Shown here: positions 47,727 through 54,649 of the stretch, in pieces
How positions within the stretch are numbered: the stretch's first letter is position 1
Layout of the letters: each line of letters starts with the position of its first letter
Assembly (NCBI GenBank): GCA_905200945.1
Contig: CAJKMG010000018.1
Location: 1-54,649 of the forward strand
Source: an uncultured Akkermansia sp.
GTDB taxonomy: Bacteria > Verrucomicrobiota > Verrucomicrobiia > Verrucomicrobiales > Akkermansiaceae
Length of the DNA: 54,649 nucleotides
Reading direction: 5' to 3'
The notes under the pieces: generated by a model
The model's database searches: none
What the model saw: only the letters and a program-made list of their open reading frames with translations
What the model was told of the DNA's origin: nothing
Position numbers and translations under genes: made by a program

Positions 47727-49685
47727 CTATTGATTAAGAGGCAGAAGAGCGGAATCGCCAATATCGTTCACCTGCGTGTAAGTATCGTCCCCACCCGGCA
47801 AAGGAGGCAGCAGGCCTGGTCCGTATCCATCCTCCGGCGCTTCTGGTTCATCCTTCCCGTCGTAAATGCTGACATTCCCTCTGGCCTGTTCACCGGGAAA
47901 CCTTAACGCCATGCGTTCATAAAGCGGTCCTGAAACCTCAACGCCCCGCGGGGTCCCCTCATAAACCCCGACGACGGGAACCTTTAGAAAAGCTCCGTTG
48001 CGTCCCAGAGAAATGCGGGCAAAAGGCCTATTCCCAAACTTAGCCTTGATAGCCTCATAAGCCTGCTTGGAAACATACGCTCCGGACGTACCATGCCGGA
48101 CAAAAGAAACAGGGTGGTTCTCAAGAGGGGAAGGCAAATAAGGTCTTTGGCCCTTAATATATTGTGCCGCCTTCTTTTGCTGGGCCTCCCTCTCTTCTGG
48201 AGACACGTTCAACTCTTCCTGTTGCTCAAAAGAATACAAAGGCATGGACTCCAGCGCCTTCTTCATGCGGCTCTCGTCAGATCTTTTTTTGTCTTCTTCG
48301 GTAATAGGCCGATAGGCAAACCTGTTCCCGGCATGAAAAGCGGTAAATTGATGGATCTGCGCAAGATCTTGGGCAAGTGTGGCATTAGGATGAGCCTGTC
48401 TCCACTCTGTCATGGAAAGTTCCGTCTTATACAAAATATCTGCCTCCACCTCATCCCGTGTATTCTCTTCCTTCTTAATCTGCTCCTGGTCACCACTCTT
48501 GTAAGCATTAGCTACCTGGTAAGAAAAATAAGGGATATATACATGATCCGGCATGGCCTTCAAAACGGCCTCTATATTATTCCGGTTCGTATTGGGGCTC
48601 CCCATGGCGTCAATCCGGTCTTCCACAAACAGGCGCAACTTCCTTTCATCTCCAAGAACCTGTCCATACTGCCCCCACTTCTTCAACATGTCATTGACGT
48701 ACCTTGTTCTTTCTTCGCCGGAATTGGCGGGGGGCAGATTCCGTAAATCCTCCCGGAAGGCAAACTTAATGGAAGGGGCGTATTTCCCGTAACTGCCGGT
48801 CCGGTTATAATGCTCCACCCAGTCGTACTCCTGCTCTGTGGATCCGTAACGGAGGGAAGCTTTCGGCCAAAGAGAACCCTTTCTGTAACCGGGCGCTCCA
48901 TCTTCACTCTCGGAGCGGTTCGCGGAACGTAAAAACCTTCTGGTCTTCTCCTTCAGCTTTAAAACATCTCCTGCGCCCAGAGCATCAAAATAGCCGTCCC
49001 CAAGCTTCGTAAAAGCAATACTGGGGTTAATCAGCATATCTTGCTCGTATTCGTCCAAAAGGCCGTTCCGTGTATCTTCCAGAATACCGTTGTTCATTCC
49101 ATTCTCAGAAATAATGCCGGCCTCGTAAGCCTGAATGCGCCTACGGGTGGCTCCCTGGTAATCCCTCCGCAGCAAATCCCCCTTCAACCCTTCCTCAAAA
49201 GCCTGTCTGGACTCCTGAATCTGCCCCTTAAGAACCAGCTCGGAAGCCCGCCCCTGGAGTCGGCGCATCACATCCTGCTGCCTGGCTCCGAATCTGGAGG
49301 CCTCCTCCTGGGAAACAAAACTCCCCTTCAACTCGCGGAACTTCCCTTCGTAATTCCGTACAAACGTATTCAGGGCGCTCTCTTTCAGCCTCCCGTCACG
49401 ATCATAAAAAGACAGCTTATGACCGCGGGCAAACCCCAATCTCCGGGTCATCTCCTGCTCAAACTCGCTGGCCAAATCATTCATCCGGCCTTCCAGCCGC
49501 GTCTGCTCGCCGAAATCCTTCATGCGCTGGTACTGGTGGGCAACATCAGACACAAACTCCTGGGCATTCTGCAGCGCCCTCTGAACGGGCTTGGAAGAAA
49601 CATCCGGCATCTGGACCGGGGCAGGGGTGGAGGAAGCCGCATTCATCCGGGTTCCTCCGTACATGGGTTGCTGTAAATCACTCAT
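47727..49685 (-). CDS. Internal virion protein, T7 gp15-like
   Basis: 652 residues starting MSDLQQPMYGGTRMNAASSTPAPVQ. It is mainly long helices (QEFVSDVAHQYQRMKDFGEQTRLEGRMNDLASEFEQEMTRRLG, RQAFEEGLKGDLLRRDYQGATRRRIQAYEAG), with a Gly/Pro/Asp-rich tail. It lies between the small 113-residue gene and the giant gp16-like gene, as gp15 does in T7. In T7, gp14, gp15 and gp16 form the channel that extends through the envelope. It overlaps the upstream gene by 8 bases. Confidence 0.75.
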   Translation of the reverse strand: MSDLQQPMYGGTRMNAASSTPAPVQMPDVSSKPVQRALQNAQEFVSDVAHQYQRMKDFGEQTRLEGRMNDLASEFEQEMTRRLGFARGHKLSFYDRDGRLKESALNTFVRNYEGKFRELKGSFVSQEEASRFGARQQDVMRRLQGRASELVLKGQIQESRQAFEEGLKGDLLRRDYQGATRRRIQAYEAGIISENGMNNGILEDTRNGLLDEYEQDMLINPSIAFTKLGDGYFDALGAGDVLKLKEKTRRFLRSANRSESEDGAPGYRKGSLWPKASLRYGSTEQEYDWVEHYNRTGSYGKYAPSIKFAFREDLRNLPPANSGEERTRYVNDMLKKWGQYGQVLGDERKLRLFVEDRIDAMGSPNTNRNNIEAVLKAMPDHVYIPYFSYQVANAYKSGDQEQIKKEENTRDEVEADILYKTELSMTEWRQAHPNATLAQDLAQIHQFTAFHAGNRFAYRPITEEDKKRSDESRMKKALESMPLYSFEQQEELNVSPEEREAQQKKAAQYIKGQRPYLPSPLENHPVSFVRHGTSGAYVSKQAYEAIKAKFGNRPFARISLGRNGAFLKVPVVGVYEGTPRGVEVSGPLYERMALRFPGEQARGNVSIYDGKDEPEAPEDGYGPGLLPPLPGGDDTYTQVNDIGDSALLPLNQ

Positions 49686-50019
49686 CTTCTTTCATCTTGA
49701 AACGTTTGAAACTTAAAAACCTGGGGATGGAAATCTCCTTCCAGTTCTCGCGTCCGCGGATGCAGCGTTGCCACCTTGCCCGGTCAAAACGCCCCTGCAC
49801 CAGACAAGCCAGCTCCCTGACGGCCTCCATGCGGCCGTGGGCAAAAAGAACAATCAACGTCCTGGGAGACTCCGGATCCGGCACCCCCGCAAAAAACAAC
49901 GAAGGGCAGCACCACACGATCCCTCCTCCCGCATCCGCCAGGGAAACGGTCTCCCGGAACCAGCCTGGGCGCTGGGCTTCCATCAGTAAAAAAGCCTGCT
50001 GCATGGGAGAAACGCTCAT
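49678..50019 (-). CDS. Small virion-region protein (T7 gp13 position)
   Basis: 113 residues starting MSVSPMQQAFLLMEAQRPGWFRE. Strands in VWCCPSLFFAGVP and TLIVLFAHGRMEAVRELACLVQGRFD suggest an alpha/beta fold. It sits between the gp14- and gp15-like genes, coupled by ATGA to the first. T7 gp13 is a small assembly protein encoded nearby; the relation is positional. I do not recognise the family. Confidence 0.65.
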   Translation of the reverse strand: MSVSPMQQAFLLMEAQRPGWFRETVSLADAGGGIVWCCPSLFFAGVPDPESPRTLIVLFAHGRMEAVRELACLVQGRFDRARWQRCIRGRENWKEISIPRFLSFKRFKMKEDE

Positions 50020-50711
50020 CTCTTTCCAAAACCCATGAAATTAGCCAGCAGGGAATCCCTCCACCTGTCGGAAGACTGCATGCTCCCCGGCACCATCCCC
50101 CCCAGGGAACCGGAAAGGGAATAAGCATTCATCATCCCGGAAAAAGCCCCCTGGGTTCCTCCGGCGGCGGAACCCCACGTCTGCCCGCTCTCGGTAACAC
50201 CCCCCAGCAACCCGCCACCGGACATTCCTGCCGCCCCCATGACACCCCCCGCCACCGTCAGGGCCGTCTGGATCATGGCAGAACCAAGGGCATTCTGTGA
50301 AAGCATCTTATACTGGTCCGCCTCGCTGCGTGCCGCCATCATGGACAGATCCCCCTGATATCGGGCGGACTCCGCGGCAAACCGCTTATTGGCATCGGAA
50401 ACAGCGTTGGAAAGGGCCGCGTCCCCAATGGCGCTCTCCCACACATCCGCCACCGCCACCTCCGCCTGGCTGCCGGAACCCTCGGAAGTAAAACCGGATC
50501 CGCCGCGCTGTGCCCGTGCAGACCCCATGGCGGCATTCTGATTCTGGCGCATCCGCTTCATATTGCGGGCGGCCAGGTGGGAATCGGAAACCGCCTCCGC
50601 CTCCAAGGCGCGGGCCTTCTTCTCATAAGCCGCCTGCGTGGCGCGCCCGTTGCTCAAAGCCGCCTGCCCCTGATACTTATACTGCTGGGAACCCCCGAAA
50701 TCGGAACTCAT
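50016..50711 (-). CDS. Internal virion protein, T7 gp14-like
   Basis: 231 residues starting MSSDFGGSQQYKYQGQAALSNGRATQAAYEKKARALEAEAVSDSHLAARNMKRMRQNQNAAMGSARAQRGGSGFTSEGSGSQAEVAVADVWESAIGDAALSNAVSDANKR is summarised here as helical segments split by a Gly/Ser hinge, then a hydrophobic Gly/Ala stretch (ALTVAGGVMGAAGMSGGGLLGG). This layout is typical of gp14-like ejection proteins, which enter the outer membrane first. It follows tail tubular A by 4 bases. Confidence 0.8.
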   Translation of the reverse strand: MSSDFGGSQQYKYQGQAALSNGRATQAAYEKKARALEAEAVSDSHLAARNMKRMRQNQNAAMGSARAQRGGSGFTSEGSGSQAEVAVADVWESAIGDAALSNAVSDANKRFAAESARYQGDLSMMAARSEADQYKMLSQNALGSAMIQTALTVAGGVMGAAGMSGGGLLGGVTESGQTWGSAAGGTQGAFSGMMNAYSLSGSLGGMVPGSMQSSDRWRDSLLANFMGFGKR

Positions 50712-50715
50712 AACA

Positions 50716-51285
50716 TCAGAAAATGGAACTGCTTAAAATCTCGGTTAAAGGATCCTGGTCATTGGAAGAATGCTGGCAGGTGTCCCAATAAAGAGCCTTG
50801 CTTAAAAACGCCTCCCCCTGTGCCTCCAAAGCGGCCGCAAGCTGGGGAGAAGAAGCCAGCTTCAAAGCGCACCTGCCCGCCAGAAGAAACACAATGCCCT
50901 TGATAAAAAACGGACTGTGATCCGGCAGCACTTCTGAACGGGCCACCTCGTCGGAAAGATAATCCACCACCAGCTTATCGGTCCCGGCGGCGCGCTTTCC
51001 GTAACGTTCAACCACCAAATCACGCCCCTCAATGCGGAACAAATCCGCCCCCACATACAGCACGCGCAGGCAATCATCCGGAATCGGATGCCTCATGACG
51101 GAGCGATCCATCTCAACACGTTTGGTTGCCCAGGTCCATGCCCCGAACAACAGAGCTTCCCGCAACACGGTAGGCCACCACAAATCAACGGTGCGACCGG
51201 CTGGGGAACCCTTCACATACTCCCGGTCCCCAAACTGGGCCAAAGCCTGGTTAAAAACGGTCACCTTATCCATTTGAGGCATCAT
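50716..51285 (-). CDS. Tail tubular protein A (T7 gp11 type)
   Basis: 189 residues from the ATG at 51285 (MMPQMDKVTVFNQALAQFGDREYVKG). The frame open to 51378 is rejected because its upstream part lies over a terminator. The FNQALAQFGD start, LREALLFGAWTWATKRVEM, and the FIKGIVFLLAGRCALKLASSPQLAAALEAQGEAFLSKAL helices match the gp11-like adaptor that joins portal to tail. The expected capsid gene is not found upstream. A 22-bp repeat lies 18 bases before the start. Confidence 0.82.
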   Translation of the reverse strand: MMPQMDKVTVFNQALAQFGDREYVKGSPAGRTVDLWWPTVLREALLFGAWTWATKRVEMDRSVMRHPIPDDCLRVLYVGADLFRIEGRDLVVERYGKRAAGTDKLVVDYLSDEVARSEVLPDHSPFFIKGIVFLLAGRCALKLASSPQLAAALEAQGEAFLSKALYWDTCQHSSNDQDPLTEILSSSIF

Positions 51286-51302
51286 GCCACATCCCCAGGC
51301 CT

Positions 51303-51324
51303 GATGAATACAACCGTAACTTGA
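51303..51324. repeat. 22-bp repeat upstream of tail tubular A, copy 2
   Basis: Identical to 24692-24713 and placed similarly before a tail gene. Here it lies between a terminator and the tail tubular A start, so it is a candidate promoter element for the minus strand. Confidence 0.7.
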
Positions 51325-51331
51325 ACAAATG

Positions 51332-51369
51332 AAAAAAAGAAAGGGCGCCCCGCACAGCAGGACACCCCT
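51332..51369 (-). terminator. Probable terminator after the scaffold gene
   Basis: On the minus strand AGGGGTGTCC (51369-51360) and GGGGCGCCCT (51351-51342) form a stem with a 3-bp mismatch bulge, followed by TTTCTTTTTTT. In T7 the terminator of this region follows the capsid gene. Here it follows the scaffold gene. Confidence 0.6.
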
Positions 51370-51394
51370 CCGAACCAATAGTCAACGCAAAAAA

Positions 51395-52138
51395 CTAACC
51401 GGAAATCCCCACCAGCTTATTATAATAATCGGTAGCCTCCCGCCACTGTGGATGCGAAGGATCAGCGATCGCCTTATAATAACGGTGATTGGGGTCGGAC
51501 AAAATAGCTTGAGCCTCGTCGGCAGGGTCCGTCTTCGCCGGAATCTGGCCGCCGCCCTTCAAGCCTCCCTCGCCTGTCATCCGGGAAATGGCGTGCAGAA
51601 CGCGGAACCCGCCCGGACTCGCAAACACAGCCATCTTCTCCATAGAAACGCCGGACTCCACGGAAAGCTTCCGGGCAAACGCCTTGGCGGCAGAAACATT
51701 CGTCTCATACTCCGCTCCCCATTCGTCCTTCAACGCCTCGTCAGCCTCCTTAAAAGCCTCCTCCTCGTCCGCGCGGATGCTGGCGGCCACCTCGGAAAGA
51801 AACTTCCCGGCGGCATCGGCCGGCAGCCCTGCCGCCCTGGCATGACCCTTCAACATATCTCGCAGGGCATCATTCTCCACAAACCCCTCCCCAAAATCAA
51901 TCTCATACTCGGTCTCCTCCTGCGGAGAAAGCGGGGGAGGACTGCCGGGATCCGGATCGGACTGTTCCGCACCCCCTGAAAAATCGTAGGGATTGGACGG
52001 AACTGGAGGATCCGCAGGAGGCGGACTGTCCACGGGACTTGCCGGGGGAGGCGCTCCGCCGCCGGGGCCTTCACCTTCGCTGCCGGGAATGGCCTCTTCC
52101 CTCAGGAACCTATTGTGGAATAATCTATTGTATATCAT
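51395..52138 (-). CDS. Capsid scaffold protein
   Basis: 247 residues starting MIYNRLFHNRFLREEAIPGSEGEG. A Pro/Gly-rich disordered N-terminal part (about 20-80) precedes acidic helices (RDMLKGHARAAGLPADAAGKFLSEVAASIRADEEEAFKEADEALKDEWGAEYETN). A C-terminal stretch (DPADEAQAILSDPNHRYYKAIADPSHPQWREATDYYNKLVG) is typical of podovirus scaffolds, where it binds capsid protein. It would guide prohead assembly and leave before packaging. No capsid gene follows, although one is expected. Confidence 0.8.
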   Translation of the reverse strand: MIYNRLFHNRFLREEAIPGSEGEGPGGGAPPPASPVDSPPPADPPVPSNPYDFSGGAEQSDPDPGSPPPLSPQEETEYEIDFGEGFVENDALRDMLKGHARAAGLPADAAGKFLSEVAASIRADEEEAFKEADEALKDEWGAEYETNVSAAKAFARKLSVESGVSMEKMAVFASPGGFRVLHAISRMTGEGGLKGGGQIPAKTDPADEAQAILSDPNHRYYKAIADPSHPQWREATDYYNKLVGISG

Positions 52139-52395
52139 AAATCAGGGTTATATTGTTCGATCTCGTATTTCACCCACAGGAGCATTTCCCGCTGGGCGTC
52201 TCGGCGCATCGCGTCAAGGGGGTCGTAGGAACCAGCCTTCCCTTGAAAGCAGGGCAAATTCGTCTGGAACTCCTTCTCTAAAATATCCAGCACCTCCGGA
52301 GTAAAAGCCTCCTTCAGCGCGGCTCGTCTCCGGTTGAGCCTCTTAAGAAACTCAACCTGTTCCGGTGTCGGCTTATCTTCAAACATATTCCTCAT
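52135..52395 (-). CDS. Bbp19-like small phage protein
   Basis: 86 residues starting MRNMFEDKPTPEQVEFLKRLNRRRAALKEAF; MFEDKP three codons in is an alternative start. The pattern LEKEFQTNLPCFQGKAGSYDPLDAMRRDAQREMLLWVKYEI matches the Bbp19 family named from Bordetella phage BPP-1 and usually found next to portal genes. Function unknown. ATGA overlaps on both sides. Confidence 0.75.
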   Translation of the reverse strand: MRNMFEDKPTPEQVEFLKRLNRRRAALKEAFTPEVLDILEKEFQTNLPCFQGKAGSYDPLDAMRRDAQREMLLWVKYEIEQYNPDL

Positions 52396-54059
52396 GAATC
52401 CGTATTAAACTGTGCGGACGCCGCGGCACTATCCCTGCCGGCCCTAGCCAATTGTTCCGTAAGGGCGGCCTGACGCATCTGATCCTCCTGCGCCCTCTCC
52501 TCCTCAACCATCTTGCTATTCTCGGACGCGGACACAATGCACTTGGACGGGGCGCCGGAACTGTCCCACATAAACCGCAATACCTCCCATGCCTTCATGC
52601 GCTTGGCAATGCGGGTATCGCCCGAAACCTGGATATACTTCGCCAACCCATTCAACACCCCCTCAAGGCCGTACCTCTGCAAACGGTCAAATGCCTGGGC
52701 AATCTTGCCCAGATAACGGGTGCGGGGAGTCCGCAACTCAAACTTCCCTCCATCGGCGGAACGGACAAAAAACTCATCGGGCGCGTCGCCCGGAAGCACG
52801 GCCCCCTGCGTATTGCGGAACATCAGGCAGACAATGCGATTCATCATCGTCTGAAAATCCTGCGAAAACTGAATGAAAGAAGAAAAAAAGCAAATAATGC
52901 GTTCCGACTCGCGGGCATTCACCTCCGTAGCCGTCATCTCGCGGTCCACGCTTGAAACCACCTGGAGAATATCATTGAAAAACGCCTCCCTGATCAACTT
53001 CTCCTTCTTATCTTGCCGCTCCAGCATAAACCTCACATCCCCCACGTTCGCCCATTCCCTCGGTAACTGTGAACTAATAAGCTCATCCGGAACAACCGTC
53101 TTGCCTCCGGCCCGCAAATCAACCTCCTTTGCCATCTTAGCCGACACGATAACGCTGGGAATGGCCGCCCGGCTGCCGGCCACATCCATCACCCGATCCA
53201 TCAGCAGGGTAGCCTTGATCTCCGGCAGCACAGCCTTCCCCGGAGCCTCTCCGTAAGAAGAAACGCCGCCCTTCAAAAAGCGCGTCACCAGAAAAGGAAA
53301 CTCGTAAAAGCCTCCATGGAAAACAATCTTCTCCGCCTCCCTGGCAATATACACGTCCAACCACTTGCGGCGGCCAGGCCTTACCATGTCGGAACCGAAC
53401 TGCGCCCGGCTGTTGGGCAGTACAAGGTGAACAAACTCGAACATCTCGGTGTACCGCCTCTCCGCATTCTTATACGCCTCCTGAATCTTGACAGGCAGAT
53501 TACCCAGCTTAAACATCTCCACGGCCTGCTGGGCAGTAAACTTCAACGTCCGCACCAGCGTATTCACCTCCCCGTGGGCTCCCTCGGCAATCGCATAAGT
53601 TCCGGTAGGAACGTGTTTGAACACCAGTGACCCGTCACGGGAAACATCTGCAAACATGCAGCCTGTACCCGTCAGGCAACGGTCCAGGTAAACCTCGTGG
53701 GCCGCCGCATAGAAATTGGAATCCGCCAGTGCACGGTAGACGGCCTCCGTCGCTTTGCTGTACCAATCATCCTCATCGGTGTAATCATCCCTTTCCTCCT
53801 GTGGCCGCAGGGAAAACCACTTCTGATCCATGGGAGTAATAAAAAGAAGATGAGCGGACGCCAAATTCAAAAGGGACTTATGCGCCACCGGAGAAAAACT
53901 GGACGCAGCCGTCATCTCATTAGCCTGTTCCTGCTGGCGGGCCTTTCCCTCCATCCTCGGCATGATGCGCCGGCGCAATTCATCCCAATCCCCGGAATTC
54001 TTATTCATCTCCGTGAACAGGGCGTCTGCCGTCCTCAATAAATCTTTAACATTTTCCAT
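52392..54059 (-). CDS. Portal, head-tail connector (T7 gp8 type)
   Basis: 555 residues starting MENVKDLLRTADALFTEMNKNSGDWDELRRRIMPRMEG. Typical T7-like connector segments are seen: HKSLLNLASAHLLFITPMDQKWFSL, YLDRCLTGTGCMFADVSRDGSLVFKHVPTGTYAIAE, and a long C-terminal barrel/helix region (VVSSVDREMTATEVNARESERIICFFSSFIQFSQDF). It forms the DNA portal. A Glu-rich tail follows. It is ATGA-coupled to the Bbp19-like gene. Confidence 0.92.
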   Translation of the reverse strand: MENVKDLLRTADALFTEMNKNSGDWDELRRRIMPRMEGKARQQEQANEMTAASSFSPVAHKSLLNLASAHLLFITPMDQKWFSLRPQEERDDYTDEDDWYSKATEAVYRALADSNFYAAAHEVYLDRCLTGTGCMFADVSRDGSLVFKHVPTGTYAIAEGAHGEVNTLVRTLKFTAQQAVEMFKLGNLPVKIQEAYKNAERRYTEMFEFVHLVLPNSRAQFGSDMVRPGRRKWLDVYIAREAEKIVFHGGFYEFPFLVTRFLKGGVSSYGEAPGKAVLPEIKATLLMDRVMDVAGSRAAIPSVIVSAKMAKEVDLRAGGKTVVPDELISSQLPREWANVGDVRFMLERQDKKEKLIREAFFNDILQVVSSVDREMTATEVNARESERIICFFSSFIQFSQDFQTMMNRIVCLMFRNTQGAVLPGDAPDEFFVRSADGGKFELRTPRTRYLGKIAQAFDRLQRYGLEGVLNGLAKYIQVSGDTRIAKRMKAWEVLRFMWDSSGAPSKCIVSASENSKMVEEERAQEDQMRQAALTEQLARAGRDSAAASAQFNTDS

Positions 54060-54077
54060 GAATCTCCTGTGTAAAAA

Positions 54078-54368
54078 TCAACCCAGCGTCTTCCTCAGGC
54101 CAGCCAGGGAAGAAAGAGGGTTACTCCGGTTCGTCGTATTACTAAGCTTCAAGCGGCGGCGGGCAGACGAATTCACCGCATCCTCCGCTTGGGAAACATC
54201 CTTGGTTTCCGTAGTAATAACCTTCTGCTCCGGGGCATTCGCCATGGCATCGGCCATAGCGTTGGCGGCGCTTGCCTGCTTCTTGGCCGCCTTATTGGCT
54301 CCATATCCCCCGAACGTGGCGATATTTGCCAGGGCCCCTCCGACAGCTTTTAATGGATTTGAACTCAT
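54078..54368 (-). CDS. Small Ala-rich virion-region protein
   Basis: 96 residues from the ATG at 54368 (MSSNPLKAVGGALANIATFGGYGANKAAKKQASAANAMADAMANAPEQK). A Gly/Ala-rich N-terminus, a short helix and a basic C-terminus (SSARRRLKLSNTTNRS) are seen. It resembles small structural proteins encoded before podovirus portals. The exact role is unknown. Confidence 0.65.
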   Translation of the reverse strand: MSSNPLKAVGGALANIATFGGYGANKAAKKQASAANAMADAMANAPEQKVITTETKDVSQAEDAVNSSARRRLKLSNTTNRSNPLSSLAGLRKTLG

Positions 54369-54389
54369 AACAACTAATGATGAAAACAA

Positions 54390-54649
54390 CTAAACAAGCT
54401 CCTGCGCCACGCTGAACGCATCGTCGCAGCGGTTCAGCCAGCCCTTCCCGAACACGGAAAACTGCTTGCACGAACGGTAAAACGCCTGACGCTTCTCCTG
54501 CAGGGCGATAAGGAACACCGCCTCACCCGTGGAGGCCAGCTGGTCCTGCAACTCCTGCCGGGTCCTGGGTCCAACAATGCCGTCCACCGTGAGACCGGCG
54601 CCGTGAATATTCAGCGCGCGCTGCAAAATCTTCCCGGTATTCCTGCTCC
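54390..54649 (-). CDS. Endolysin, GH108-type muramidase, C-terminal part
   Basis: The frame is open through the right edge, so only the last 86 codons are in the window. The segment NTGKILQRALNI...VDGIVGPRTRQELQ is a PG_binding_3 motif, and AFYRSC...FGKGWLNRCDDAF is the end of GH108 muramidases. The catalytic Glu near the N-terminus lies outside. It would cut peptidoglycan sugar chains during lysis or entry. Confidence 0.8.
   Translation of the reverse strand, partial: SRNTGKILQRALNIHGAGLTVDGIVGPRTRQELQDQLASTGEAVFLIALQEKRQAFYRSCKQFSVFGKGWLNRCDDAFSVAQELV

Larger units (their letters stand above)
21481..54649. mobile_element. T7-like podovirus prophage, incomplete in the window
   Basis: Portal, Bbp19-like protein, scaffold, tail tubular A, gp14/15/16-like ejection proteins, a tail stabilisation protein and both terminase subunits are present, with a RecT recombination block, a CI/LexA repressor and cargo genes. 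No integrase is visible, and the right edge cuts an endolysin gene. Terminase is interrupted at the left by the Mu-like element. Confidence 0.85.

Noticed and set aside
21481..54649. Diversity-generating retroelement, as in the podovirus BPP-1
   Set aside because: The Bbp19-like gene prompted the check, but no reverse transcriptase or template/variable repeat pair is visible.
1..54649. tRNA, rRNA or integrase/att site for the T7-like prophage
   Set aside because: No cloverleaf, rRNA-like sequence or integrase frame was found. The integration site may lie outside the window.

Overview
The window holds two temperate phage genomes, one apparently inserted in the other, and no recognisable host housekeeping gene, rRNA or tRNA. 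Codon use is GC-rich in the virion and replication genes and clearly AT-rich in several cargo genes. The protein families recall prophages of gut Verrucomicrobiota (Akkermansia type). That host guess is inference from recall, not proven by the sequence.

Region 1 (1 to about 21,480) is most of a Mu-like transposable prophage that runs off the left edge. Its late genes lie on the minus strand (about 10,400 down to 1): a PH-domain protein, a small membrane protein, an amidase endolysin, a coiled-coil membrane protein, small and large terminase, DUF935 portal, gpG-like protein, nested protease/scaffold, major capsid, gp36- and gp37-like proteins, a small tail protein and a tail-fibre-like gene cut by the edge. 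Two paralogous HTH repressors sit in the middle beside duplicated operator boxes. Early genes read rightward (11,298 to 21,240): small HTH proteins, DDE transposase, MuB-like ATPase, a MuF-type minor head protein fused to a zincin metalloprotease, a pentapeptide-repeat protein and an orphan DNA methyltransferase. This divergent plan resembles phage BcepMu rather than Mu. The right end carries transposase-site-like repeats, including five units with an exact 10-bp period.

Region 2 (21,481 to the right edge) is a T7-like podovirus prophage, mostly on the minus strand. From right to left it encodes a muramidase (cut by the edge), a small virion protein, portal, a Bbp19-like protein, scaffold, tail tubular protein A, gp14- and gp15-like internal virion proteins, and a 3,393-residue polyvalent ejection protein. 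Then come plus-strand secreted/lipoprotein cargo, a HARE-HTH nuclease, a CI/LexA-type repressor, and a leftward early operon (HTH, RecT, DUF2800 nuclease, RusA, zinc-ribbon proteins, methyltransferase remnant, replication protein, small terminase). A putAbiC-like gene, a large tail protein and the first 119 codons of the large terminase follow. The terminase reading frame is lost where the Mu-like end begins, so the Mu-like phage appears to have transposed into it. No major capsid gene is visible for this phage.

The most interesting points are the nested insertion, the MuF-zincin gene with a coupled small downstream gene, the repeated terminator with a conserved flank beyond its T-tract, the duplicated repressor/operator unit, the Glu at the second catalytic position of the transposase, three apparently leaderless plus-strand transcripts, and the giant polyvalent protein.
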